48,694 nucleotides of DNA from Acetobacteraceae bacterium (lineage in GTDB: Bacteria > Pseudomonadota > Alphaproteobacteria > Acetobacterales > Acetobacteraceae): the NCBI GenBank assembly GCA_025360065.1, contig JANYCX010000069.1:1-48694 (forward strand), given 5' to 3'. Shown here in pieces: positions 34,375 through 43,700 of the stretch. Position numbers and translations under genes: made by a program. Below the pieces are notes generated by a model. That model ran no database searches. It saw only the letters and a list, made by a program, of their open reading frames with translations, and was not told the origin of the DNA. The stretch's first letter is position 1. Each line of letters starts with the position of its first letter.

Positions 34375-35109
34375 GTGAGCCTTGCCACCGGCCTCGACCA
34401 TGTTGGCATCGCGGTCCATGATTTGAATGCGGCGGCGGGGGAATTCGAAGCGCTCGGCTTTCAGGTCACGCCCACGGCCCCGCATCTGCCCGGCGGCATC
34501 ACCGGCAATCGCTGCGTGATGCTCGGGCAAGGCTATCTCGAATTGCTGGCGGTGATTGATCCGGCCGGGCGCAGTGCGACAGTCGAGAAATTCCTCGGCC
34601 GCTACCAGGGCATCCATGTCATCACGCTTGCGACCAACGATGCCGAAGCGGCAGGGAAACGCTTGGGGCGGGAGGTGATCCGCTCGGAACGCCCGACCGA
34701 TGTTGGCGTGGCGCAGTTTGCCAGGGTTGTGGCGACCGAGCTTACGCCGCGGCTGCAACTGATCCAGCATCTGACGCCGGACTTAGTGTGGCGGGCGGCG
34801 GAGTGCGTTCACCCCAACGGCGCGCAGGCGCTAGCTGCGGTGGTGGTGACCGCCGAAATCCCCGCGATTGCCGCCGCTGATCTGGCGCGCATTGCCGGCC
34901 GGGTGCTGGTGCCCGATCCCGAAGCTGGCTACGCGCTGCGGCTCGGTATTGGGGAGGTTCGGGTGCTCGACGACATCACGACAATCTTCCCCGGACTTGC
35001 CGTGCCGAGCCAGCCCTTCGTCGCCGGTGTACTCATCAAAACCGCTGACCAGGCGCTGATCGGGCGCATTGTAACCGCCGCCGGGGTGGCGATCCGGTTC
35101 ATTGGTTGA
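34375..35109 (+). CDS. VOC superfamily (glyoxalase-like) protein
   Basis: This 244-residue protein begins at a GTG (34375) with the typical VOC opening GLDHVGIAVHDLNAA; H9 is a likely metal or structural ligand. Two further paired modules follow (HVITLATNDAEAAGKRL; QLIQHLTPDLVW). The layout matches the Glyoxalase_3-type single-chain proteins that often accompany other oxidoreductases. The reaction is not predictable. No in-frame ATG suits the start, since upstream codons overlap the GST gene. The last 11 bases overlap the convergent opgH-like gene. Confidence 0.8.
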   Translation: MSLATGLDHVGIAVHDLNAAAGEFEALGFQVTPTAPHLPGGITGNRCVMLGQGYLELLAVIDPAGRSATVEKFLGRYQGIHVITLATNDAEAAGKRLGREVIRSERPTDVGVAQFARVVATELTPRLQLIQHLTPDLVWRAAECVHPNGAQALAAVVVTAEIPAIAAADLARIAGRVLVPDPEAGYALRLGIGEVRVLDDITTIFPGLAVPSQPFVAGVLIKTADQALIGRIVTAAGVAIRFIG

Positions 35110-36721
35110 GTTCTTCCGGCACCGCAGCGATCTTATGTGTTTGCAACCAGCCTGACACCCCCGGATTGGCGGTCGCAACACAAAACGGAATGGCCAGCAC
35201 CAGCCCTGCTGCCCAGGGCATTGCCCACAGCACCATCGCCCAGGACGAGGCGGCGAACCCGGCAAACGCCACAAGCCCGATCAGCGTGTGCGGCCAGAAC
35301 ATCCGCGTCGCCTCTGCCCAGCCGACGCCGCGATCCGTGCGATTTTGGGCGTCCCACCCGGTATGCGCACCGAGCAACAGCCCACCCATCGCCAAGGTTT
35401 TATGGATTGTCGCAATTGCATCGAGCAGGAGGGTAAAGCCGGTTTCCGCCAGCACGCCGGCCGAGAAGTGCCAGAACCCGCCATAACGGGCCCGGTCAAG
35501 CGCAAGCACTTGAAAATAGCCCAGCAATTTCGGCGAATACAAAGCGAGCGGCCATGCGATGGTCAGCGCCAGCAACGCGCCGTGCGGGGTGGCGTCACCC
35601 CCTCCGGTGGCGGCCGACAGAGCAGCGAGCAGCAGGATCGCTGCATAAAGCGGCGCCCCAGCGAACAGCAGCATCGCCTGCACCAACTGCCAGCGCCCCA
35701 TTGCGGTGAAGCCAGGCAGGTGCAGCAAATGCCAATACTGCAAATTGCCGGCGAGCCAGCGGCTATCGCGGTGCAGAAACTCGGGTAAGGCCGGTGGGTT
35801 GGCCTCGAACGAGCCATCCTCGCCGGCCCAGACACACACCTTGTAGCCGGCATGGCGCATCCGGGCGGCTTCGACCTGATCGTGCGACAAAATCGCGCTG
35901 CCATCGGGGAGCGGTTCGAGCTTGCAATGGTCGCGGAATGCGGCGCTGCGCAGGATCGCGTTATGGCCCCAATAGGGACCGTCGGCGCCTTGCCACAGCG
36001 CCTGTCCGGTTGCCCAGCTCCGCATGCCCGCGCGCATGCCGAATTGGAACAAACGCGGGAACGCCGAACGCGCGGGCAGGCCGACAGTGAGGTGCTGGAC
36101 AATCCCCATCGCCGGATCGGCCTGCATGATCCGCACCAGGCGCAGCACGGCGTCTGCGGTCATCACCGAGTCGGCATCGAGCATCACAGTCAGCGGGAAA
36201 TCATCGGCGTGACGGTCGAGGAACTCCATCACATTGCCGGCCTTGAAGCCGGCGTTCACGCTGCGGCGTCGGTAGTGGATGCGCGGGTCGGGCCATGTCT
36301 GAATGGCGGCTGCTTCGGCGGTGTCGTCGCGGCTGTCGGACAGGATGAAGACGGCGAATTGCGCGCCGTGGCCGGTCGCATCGAGGGCTGCCAGCAACGC
36401 CCGGAGGGACGACAAAACGATGTCCATCGGCTCGTTGCGGATGGTGACCGCGAGCGCGATTTTGCCGGTAATCGCGCCGGTTTCGATGTCACCAATTCCG
36501 TGCAGGAGGGCGCGTGGCGGGTTGCGGGCCAGCATCAGGACGGCAAACCCCAGCGCCGCGTTGCCAACGCAAATGCCGAGCCAGGGCACCACGCCGACGA
36601 AGCAGATCAGGATCAGCGCTTTGATGATGGTCCAGCCGCCCGGTGCCAGGACGTTGACCATCAGCGCCAGCAGCCCAAGGGCGGCGATCACCAGGATCGC
36701 GAAGAAGACAATGCGTATCAT
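35099..36721 (-). CDS. opgH: OpgH/MdoH-like glucan beta-glucosyltransferase
   Basis: This 540-residue inner-membrane GT2 enzyme resembles OpgH, which uses UDP-glucose to build the beta-1,2 backbone of osmoregulated periplasmic glucans. It has two N-terminal TM helices (about 1-65) and a cytoplasmic GT2 domain with RNEP, LSDSRDD, LDADS (DxD at 182-184), a SHDQVEAARM catalytic-aspartate region and RDSRWLAGNLQY (Q/RxxRW-like). At least four C-terminal TM segments complete it. It is shorter than enteric OpgH but close to the compact alphaproteobacterial form. No opgG partner is adjacent. GGGGAG abuts the ATG, so translation initiation may be weak. It diverges from a GT4 gene over 49 bp. Confidence 0.85.
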   Translation of the reverse strand: MIRIVFFAILVIAALGLLALMVNVLAPGGWTIIKALILICFVGVVPWLGICVGNAALGFAVLMLARNPPRALLHGIGDIETGAITGKIALAVTIRNEPMDIVLSSLRALLAALDATGHGAQFAVFILSDSRDDTAEAAAIQTWPDPRIHYRRRSVNAGFKAGNVMEFLDRHADDFPLTVMLDADSVMTADAVLRLVRIMQADPAMGIVQHLTVGLPARSAFPRLFQFGMRAGMRSWATGQALWQGADGPYWGHNAILRSAAFRDHCKLEPLPDGSAILSHDQVEAARMRHAGYKVCVWAGEDGSFEANPPALPEFLHRDSRWLAGNLQYWHLLHLPGFTAMGRWQLVQAMLLFAGAPLYAAILLLAALSAATGGGDATPHGALLALTIAWPLALYSPKLLGYFQVLALDRARYGGFWHFSAGVLAETGFTLLLDAIATIHKTLAMGGLLLGAHTGWDAQNRTDRGVGWAEATRMFWPHTLIGLVAFAGFAASSWAMVLWAMPWAAGLVLAIPFCVATANPGVSGWLQTHKIAAVPEELNQ

Positions 36722-36770
36722 CTCCCCAGCATGGCAGCCCCTGGCCCGTCGCGCGATGGCGGGTTAAGCC

Positions 36771-37859
36771 ATGGCCATGCGCCCCATTGTTGCCATCATC
36801 CTGCCACCGCGCGAAGGCTTTGCCGAAGAAGCCGTTGGCGCTGTCGGGTTGCTGGTGCGCCGCCACGTCCAGGCCTGTCCGGAATTTGGATCGGTGGTGT
36901 TTGGCCTGCCACAAGCGCGCCGGTTCCCCGAGGTCGATTTCTGTCCGGTGCGCCCAAGCTGGTTTCCCGGCAACGCCACGCGCCGCTACGCCGGCGGCAT
37001 TGCACGGGCACTGCGCGCGATGCGGCCCAATCTGATCGAGGTGCATAACCGGCCGGACGTGGCGCTGTTTCTTGCCGGGCGATTTCCGACGATCCCGGTG
37101 GCGCTATTCCTGCACAACGACCCGCAGGGCATGCGCGGCGCGCGAACCGCGGCCGAGCGCCAGCGCCTGATTGACCGACTGGCGCGGATCATTCCGGTTT
37201 CGGCCTATATCGCTGGCCGCATGCCGTCGAGCGACAAGATTGCGGTGTTGCCCAACTGCCTGGATCTGGCCGCCATCCCCGCCTCCCCAGCCGAGCGCGA
37301 CAGGGTAATCCTGTTCGCCGGCCGGGTGGTTGCCGATAAGGGTGCGGATCGTTTTGTCACCGCCTGTGCCCGTGCCTTGCCGTTGCTGCCAGGGTGGCGC
37401 GCGGAGATGATCGGCGCCGACCGGTTCCGCGCTGACAGTCCGGATACGCCGTTCCTGCGCGGTTTGCGCACCGTCGCCGAGGCCGCCGGCATTGCCATGC
37501 TTGGCTATCGCCCGCACGCGGATGTGCTGGCGGCGATGGCACGCGCCGCGATCGTCGTGGTCCCAAGCCGTTGGCCGGAACCGTTTGGCCTGACCGCGCT
37601 GGAGGCTTTGGCTTGCGGGGCGACGTTACTTTACGCGCCTAATGGCGGCCTGGCGGAAGTCGTGGGTGATGCCGGTATTGCCATCGACGCGGAAAATATC
37701 GAAGGCATGGTCGCGGCTTTGGTGCAGGCCGCTGCCAATCCCGCCCCCTGTCCGGCCCGCGCCGTCCGGTTTGGCCTCCGTCCTGTTGGGGCCGCGCTTG
37801 GGGCGCTGCGCCGACAAACGTTGGACGCATGGTCGCGCGGACCAACCGCCCCTATATAG
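36771..37859 (+). CDS. GT4 family glycosyltransferase
   Basis: This 362-residue GT-B fold protein has an N-terminal acceptor half with the EVHNRPDVALFLAG segment and a helix pair near LFLHNDPQGMRG. The C-terminal donor half carries VILFAGRVVADKGADRF, LGYRPHADVLAAMARA and the E-x7-E donor signature EPFGLTALEALACGATLLY. It is soluble. Such enzymes commonly act on LPS core, exopolysaccharide or glycolipid. The specific glycan is unknown. ATG 36771 has GGCGGG upstream; ATG 36777 is equally possible. It is followed after 28 bp by the COG0523 GTPase, probably in the same transcript. Confidence 0.87.
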   Translation: MAMRPIVAIILPPREGFAEEAVGAVGLLVRRHVQACPEFGSVVFGLPQARRFPEVDFCPVRPSWFPGNATRRYAGGIARALRAMRPNLIEVHNRPDVALFLAGRFPTIPVALFLHNDPQGMRGARTAAERQRLIDRLARIIPVSAYIAGRMPSSDKIAVLPNCLDLAAIPASPAERDRVILFAGRVVADKGADRFVTACARALPLLPGWRAEMIGADRFRADSPDTPFLRGLRTVAEAAGIAMLGYRPHADVLAAMARAAIVVVPSRWPEPFGLTALEALACGATLLYAPNGGLAEVVGDAGIAIDAENIEGMVAALVQAAANPAPCPARAVRFGLRPVGAALGALRRQTLDAWSRGPTAPI

Positions 37860-37887
37860 GGTCGCAAAGCAGCGACTGGAGCCCATC

Positions 37888-38856
37888 ATGGCCGAACCCG
37901 ACCTCGTCCCCGTAACCGTGCTGACCGGCTATCTTGGCGCCGGCAAAACCACCTTGCTCAACCGCATCCTCACCGAACAGCATGGCCGCAAATACGCGGT
38001 CATCATCAATGAGTTCGGCGAACTTGGCGTCGATAATGACCTGGTGGTCGATACCGACGAAGAAGTCTTCGAGATGAACAACGGCTGCATCTGCTGCACC
38101 GTGCGCGGCGACCTGATCCGCATTGTTGCTGGGCTGATGAAGCGGCGCGACAAGTTCGACGGCATCATTATCGAGACCACCGGCCTCGCCAATCCGGCCC
38201 CGGTGGCGCAGACGTTTTTCGTTGATGACACGGTGCGCGCCAAAACCAAGCTCGACGCCATCATCACTGTGGTCGATGCGCTGAACCTGCCGGCACGACT
38301 GGTGGATAGCCACGAAGCTGCCGACCAGATCGCTTTCGCCGACGTGATTGTGCTCAACAAGACCGATCTGGTAACGCCCGAGCAGTTGGTGGCAGTTGAA
38401 GCGCAGGTCCGCAAAATCAACAAATTCGCCCGCATCCATCATGCGCAGAAATCCAACGTGCCGATTGCCGAACTGCTGAACCAGGGCGCATTCGACCTCA
38501 ACCGGGTGCTGGCGCATACGCCGGACTTCCTGACCGATGATGAGCACGAACATAACGACGACATCGCCTCGATGAGCTTCGAAGCCGAAAAGCCGCTCGA
38601 TCCGGAGCGCTTCAACGCCTGGATTGGCGCGCTGCTCGCTGAAAAAGGCGCGGATATGCTGCGCACCAAAGGGATCTTGGCCTACGAGGGCGATGATCGC
38701 CGCTTCGCCTTCCAGGCCGTCCACATGATCGCCGATGGCGATTTCATCGGCAAATGGAAAGACGGCGACCCGCGCACCAGCCGCCTCGTGTTCATCGGCC
38801 GCAACCTCAACCGCCCGCAACTGCGGCGCGGCTTTGAATCCTGCCAAATCGCATGA
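37888..38856 (+). CDS. COG0523 (CobW/ZigA-type) metal-chaperone GTPase
   Basis: This 322-residue GTPase has Walker A GYLGAGKTTLLN (14-25), NEFGELGVDN switch I, the family metal motif CICC at 67-70, the ETTGLANP switch region, and the NKTD specificity motif near residue 150. The CobW C-terminal domain (FVAF-like; here TKGILAYEGDDRRFAFQAVH) follows. COG0523 proteins deliver zinc, cobalt or other metals to client enzymes. The metal-binding linker here is only DDEHEHNDD rather than a long His-rich loop. No cobalamin genes or riboswitch are nearby, so zinc or iron is more likely than a cobalamin role. The frame stays open upstream, but only the ATG at 37888 gives the family N-terminus. It overlaps the WD40 gene by ATGA. 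Confidence 0.93.
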   Translation: MAEPDLVPVTVLTGYLGAGKTTLLNRILTEQHGRKYAVIINEFGELGVDNDLVVDTDEEVFEMNNGCICCTVRGDLIRIVAGLMKRRDKFDGIIIETTGLANPAPVAQTFFVDDTVRAKTKLDAIITVVDALNLPARLVDSHEAADQIAFADVIVLNKTDLVTPEQLVAVEAQVRKINKFARIHHAQKSNVPIAELLNQGAFDLNRVLAHTPDFLTDDEHEHNDDIASMSFEAEKPLDPERFNAWIGALLAEKGADMLRTKGILAYEGDDRRFAFQAVHMIADGDFIGKWKDGDPRTSRLVFIGRNLNRPQLRRGFESCQIA

Positions 38857-39887
38857 GCGCCACCGTCAATCCCGACACCATCCTGCAAACCCGCGGCGTG
38901 CAGCGCGGGCTGGATGCCTGGGTCGTGGCCGCTGCCTTCAATCGCGATGGCGCCTGCGCCTTTGCGACCGGTGATGGCCGCATTCTGATCGCCCGCAAGG
39001 GGGTTGCCGACTGGCAGGAAATTGCCGCGCATGATGGCGGGGTGTTGTCGCTCGCCACAGATCTGTCGGGCGGCTGGCTCAGCGGCGGCGATGATGGCCG
39101 CTTCCTGCGCATTGCCGCCGATGGTGCGATTACCGAATTGGCCAGCTATGGGATGAAATGGGTCGAGCATGTCGCCGCCGCCCCGGATGGCAAAACCGGC
39201 GTGGTGGTCTGCACGGTGGGCAAATTCGTGCATGTGTTCGCGGCCGATGGGAAGATGTTGAAATCGCTGGAACACCCATCATCGGTGACCGGGATTGCCT
39301 TTGACCTGAAGGGCAAACGCCTGGCGGCGTCGCATTACAATGGTGCGAGCGTGTGGTTCGTGGCGTCGAAAAGCGACAACCCCAAGCGGCTTGAATGGAA
39401 GGGCAGTCACACCGGGGTCGCCATGCACCCCGAAGCCGAGGCGGTGGTGACGGCGATGCAGGAAAATTCGCTGCATGGCTGGCGGTTGGCCGAAACTCAG
39501 CACATGCGGATGACCGGCTACCCGAGCAAAACCAACGCAATCGGCTTCACCAAGAACGGCAAATGGCTGGCGTCGTCCGGGGCTGATTCGATCGTGTTAT
39601 GGCCGTTCTTTGGCGGCGGCCCGATGGGCAAGGCGCCGACCGAACTGGCTGGCGGCGATGACATCATCTGCACCATGATCGCGGTGCATCCGCTGAGCGA
39701 GGTGGTGGCGGCAGGCTTTGCCGATGGCATGGTGGTGGTCGCCGACATCAGTTCGTCGCGCATCCTGCCGGTGGCCGATAGCGGGCGTGGTTCGATATCG
39801 GCACTGGCGTGGAATGATAACGGGACCTTGCTGGGGATTGGGACCGAGACCGGGTTCGCAGCTGTGGTGGATTTTTCGAAGAAGTAG
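38853..39887 (+). CDS. WD40 repeat protein coupled to the COG0523 GTPase
   Basis: The 344-residue protein is built of about seven beta-propeller repeats of WD40 type. Examples are VVAAAFNRDGACAFATGDGRI, GVLSLATDLSGGWLSGGDDGR, SVTGIAFDLKGKRLAASHYN, TNAIGFTKNGKWLASSGAD and ISALAWNDNGTLLGIGTETG. There is no signal peptide, so it should be cytoplasmic. WD40 propellers are protein-interaction scaffolds. The 4-base overlap with the GTPase gene suggests the two work together, perhaps with the propeller presenting a client protein; that is inference. I recall similar pairs in other alphaproteobacteria but know of no characterised one. Confidence 0.9.
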   Translation: MSATVNPDTILQTRGVQRGLDAWVVAAAFNRDGACAFATGDGRILIARKGVADWQEIAAHDGGVLSLATDLSGGWLSGGDDGRFLRIAADGAITELASYGMKWVEHVAAAPDGKTGVVVCTVGKFVHVFAADGKMLKSLEHPSSVTGIAFDLKGKRLAASHYNGASVWFVASKSDNPKRLEWKGSHTGVAMHPEAEAVVTAMQENSLHGWRLAETQHMRMTGYPSKTNAIGFTKNGKWLASSGADSIVLWPFFGGGPMGKAPTELAGGDDIICTMIAVHPLSEVVAAGFADGMVVVADISSSRILPVADSGRGSISALAWNDNGTLLGIGTETGFAAVVDFSKK

Positions 39888-39895
39888 GAGCCGAC

Positions 39896-40726
39896 ATGCA
39901 CATGATCGAAGCGCGCGGAATGCGTATGCCCAAACTCGGCCTCGGCACCTGGCGGATGAAGGGCGAGGAATGCACGACGGCGGTGCTCGGCGCACTTGAT
40001 CGCGGCTATCGCCATATCGACACCGCACAGATGTATGGCAACGAGGATGCGGTGGGCGAGGCGCTCGCCACCACAAGCATCAAACGCGGCGACATCCATC
40101 TGACCACCAAGGTCTGGCACGAAAATCTGGCACCGGACCGGATGCGGGCGGCGATGGATAACAGCCTGAAGCAGTTGCGGGTCGATTACGTTGATCTCTA
40201 TCTGATCCACTGGCCGTCGCCGACGATGGACCTCGCCGCTTCGCTCGGCCAGTTGGTGAAATTCCAGGAACAGGGCTTGGCGCGCCATATTGGCGTGTCG
40301 AACTTTCCGAGCGCGATGCTGCGCGAAGCGGTTGAGGTTATTGGCGCGCCGATCGTGTGCAACCAGGTGGAATACCATGTGCTGCGCGACCAGACTGCGG
40401 TGCTGGCGATGTTGCGCAAACACGGCATGGCGCTGACCGCCTATTGCCCGCTGGCCCAGGGCCGCCTCGCCGAACATCCGGTGCTGGACGAGATCGCCCG
40501 CAAGCACGGCGTGACCCCGGCGCAGGTGGCGTTGAACTGGCTGCTTGCCCAGGACAATGTCGCCGCGATCCCCAAGGCTGGCCGGGCTGAAAGCCAGCAA
40601 GCCAATCTCGATGCAATGAAGTTCGGGCTTGATAATGCGGACCGGGCGGCGATTGCGGCCCTGCCGAAGAATGAGCGGTTTGTTAATCCGGCGACCGGGC
40701 CTAAATGGGATGCAGTGCCAGGGTGA
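39896..40726 (+). CDS. Aldo/keto reductase (2,5-diketo-D-gluconate reductase-like, AKR5 type)
   Basis: This 276-residue NADPH-dependent reductase has the catalytic tetrad D42 (YRHIDTAQMYGNE), Y47, K72 (LTTKVW) and H105 (YLIHWP). GVSNF follows, as does the C-terminal cofactor motif IPKAGRAESQQANL, a variant of the usual IPKS. The fold is a TIM barrel. It resembles bacterial 2,5-diketogluconate and methylglyoxal reductases; the actual substrate is open. It starts eight bases after the WD40 stop and ends just before a 17-bp stem-loop. Confidence 0.9.
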   Translation: MHMIEARGMRMPKLGLGTWRMKGEECTTAVLGALDRGYRHIDTAQMYGNEDAVGEALATTSIKRGDIHLTTKVWHENLAPDRMRAAMDNSLKQLRVDYVDLYLIHWPSPTMDLAASLGQLVKFQEQGLARHIGVSNFPSAMLREAVEVIGAPIVCNQVEYHVLRDQTAVLAMLRKHGMALTAYCPLAQGRLAEHPVLDEIARKHGVTPAQVALNWLLAQDNVAAIPKAGRAESQQANLDAMKFGLDNADRAAIAALPKNERFVNPATGPKWDAVPG

Positions 40727-40732
40727 GTCATA

Positions 40733-40775
40733 CAACCGCCCGAATGACTTATCGTTCCAGTCATTCGGGCGGTTG
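40733..40775. terminator. 17-bp perfect stem-loop between convergent genes
   Basis: CAACCGCCCGAATGACT (40733-40749) pairs perfectly with 40759-40775 around a 9-base loop. It lies 6 bases after the aldo/keto reductase stop and 3 bases from the stop of the convergent glycosyltransferase gene. No T-tract follows on either strand, but length and position strongly suggest a bidirectional transcript end or 3'-protecting structure. Confidence 0.7.
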
Positions 40776-40778
40776 ATA

Positions 40779-43700
40779 CTAACCTGCCGAAACGTCTTTC
40801 AAATAGCCTTCCTGGCGCGCCACCATCGCCATATCGAGATCCAGGATTTTGCGCGCCGCCGCCTGCACGAGTGCGATCTCCACCGCTTGCCGATCGCGCG
40901 CCAAGGCCCCGGTAACGCTCGCCGCGTGGCGTCGATGCACATTCAACGGTGCCGCCACCCAGGCAACATGCCCGTCGCTATGGGCCAGAAGATCGACGTA
41001 GAGCCGCCAATCACCCGCCATACGCAGATTACCCAGTTCCGCGCGGCACCGATCCAAGGCTGCCAGCAATGCGGTTCTTCGCCACAGCACCGCGCTGGCG
41101 TTCAGGATCAGATTGCGTTCGCCAAGATAGGTGCGGGCAAATTCCCGCGCCGGCATGATCGCATCGCGGCCGAGGCCGAGCGCGCCTGCCTCGGCGTAAT
41201 AGCCTTGGTAGCTCGGCCACATTGCCCCGCCATCGGCATCAATGCTGCGGCTGTCGCAGATCACCATGTCGATGTCAGGGGTCGCGACGAGGCGGCTGGT
41301 CAGGGTCGCGAGGAAGCTTGGGTCGGCTTCGTCATCGGCTTCGGCAATCCAGATGAAATCACCCACTGCCATTTCCGCCCCACGGCGCCACTGGCGGAAT
41401 ACCGAACCTGAGTTGCGCGCGCTCACTACCAGTTTGATGTCACGTCCCCAATCGGCGGCGATTTGGACGGCCACGGCGGCACTCGCGTCGGTGGAGGCAT
41501 CGTCGAGCACGATCACCTCGACCACCGGGGTGGTTTGCGCGAAGATCGAGGCCAGCCGCGCCGGCATGTAACTGGCATAGTTATAGCCTGGCACCACAAC
41601 CGACACCCTGGCGAGACCGGGTATCAGGGTGGTCAGTAATTGTTCGGTGTAGCGATCGAAGTTGAAATGCCGGCGGGCGATGGCAGCTAACCGCCCACGG
41701 TCCGCCGCCAGCCCGGGCTGGCGCAACAGCATCAGCAACTGCCGCGCCATCGCCTCGCAATCGGCCATCGGCACCACTTGCCCGGCATCAAGCTGATCGA
41801 GCATTTTGGGAATACCGCCCGATCCGGCAAAGGCAAGGCTCGGCAATCCGGCGGTCATGGCTTCGAGCACAACACTCGGGAACGGGTCTTCGCGGGAGGT
41901 CAGCGCAAAGACGTCCGACGCGCTGAACCAGTCCCCCGAATCGGTTTGATGGCCGGGCAGCAGGAAGGTTCCGGTGGCAATTGCCGCGGCGATCTCTCCG
42001 GTAAGATGGGCCCGCAGCACCGGGTCAATGTCGCCAATCCAGCAGAACACCACCTGCTTGTCCCGCCGCCGTGCCGCGCGCCAGACTTGGAGGAACAGGT
42101 CGAAGCCCTTGCGCAAGTCGGCATAGCCGGCGCCAAGGACCATTCTGGTATCGGCCGCAAGGCCGAGGCGGGTGCGCAATCTGGTGCGGGCCCTTGTGGT
42201 GAAACTATTGGCGCGATAACAGCCTTGTGGTGCAATCAGGCTGCGGGCCGGGTCGAGATGAACCAGCCGTGCCGTGCCATCGCGCACTGCCTCGGCGGCA
42301 AACACCATTTTGGTTGCCTGGCGCGCGGCCTCGGTGAGCGCGGGTTGCAGGCCGTGGGCCGCAATCATCCCCGGCAGTTCATGGACCAGCAGGATGCTGG
42401 GGATGCCCGCCAAATGCAGCCCCGCGACGGCCCTGGCGCAGGCTGCGGAATTGACAATGGCATGGGTCACCCCGCGCACCGCAGCCCCGGCGAGGAAGCC
42501 GTCCAACCCGACCGCTCCATCAAGCACGGTGGTCGGGGCGACCGCCGCATAGCCCGCCCGCAATGTGCCATCGCCGAGCAACAAAATCTCGAGCCGCACC
42601 CCCATCCGCCGCTGCAACTGGCGCGCCAGATGCAGGAGTAGCATTTGGGCACCTGCGGGGAACCCATCATGGCCGACCAGCAATAGGCCGGGCGCGGTTT
42701 CCGACACCGAAGTGACTGCCCGGCTGGTGGCGTTGAGGAAGGCCGCACCGAAATGCACGTCGGGTTCGAGATAGGCGCCCTCGGCCCATTCGTTCCACGC
42801 GTTTACCGCGACGATCGCCTCGCCGAAAAACCGGTTCTCCTGCGCGCGTGCAATCAGTGCGCCCAGCCATGCGCCATATTTTGCCGGCGTCCCGCCATGG
42901 ATAACCAGCCCGGCGCCCTGCCGGCGTGCGTCATTGTCCCAGCCCGGCACCAATGTCTTGATTTGCGGAAAGGCCGGCACCGGTTCGGCGAGCGATGCCA
43001 CCACGACATCGTCATAGGCATAGACCTGGGCGCTGGCCTCGGGGTCGAAATAGGACAGTGTCGGGTTCTGCAGCGCCAGTCCGCCAACCACCTTGTGCGG
43101 GGGAAATTCGATGGCGCCATCGAGGCCAAAATCACGCGGGTCGGTCGCGTTGAAGCTTTGCGACATCAACAGGATCGGATCCTCGCCGTGCCGATCATGG
43201 AACAATCGCCGCCAGCGCGCGACGGTCACGATTGTGTCTGGGATCAGCGCCGGCCGATAAACCATCAGCACCGGCCGCCCGACCAGACGGATATAGCGCG
43301 GATCGCGGAAATGGCGGGCGAAGCAATCGACCAGCGCAGGTTCATCCGCGTCGTGCCAGTCTTGCGACATCAGCACCGACTGGTCGGAGCCATCCCAGCG
43401 CCGTGTCCAGTTTTCGTTCGCCCACATCAGGCAGAACGGGAAATCCAGACTGGGATCGGCCATCATCACTTCGATCGGCCGTTCGAGCAGGCGGTGCCCG
43501 TTGAACCAGTAGAAATAATGCACAAATCCGAACAGTCCGCCATCGCGCGCCATGGCGATCTGGCGTCGCATGGTTTCGCTGTCATCGAGTGAATAATGCC
43601 CAAGGTCGCGCGGGATGCGTGGCTGATAGTGCCCGGCAAAACGCGGCATGCCGCGGGCAATCGCGGTCCATTCGGTAAAGCCCTTGCCCCACCATTCATC

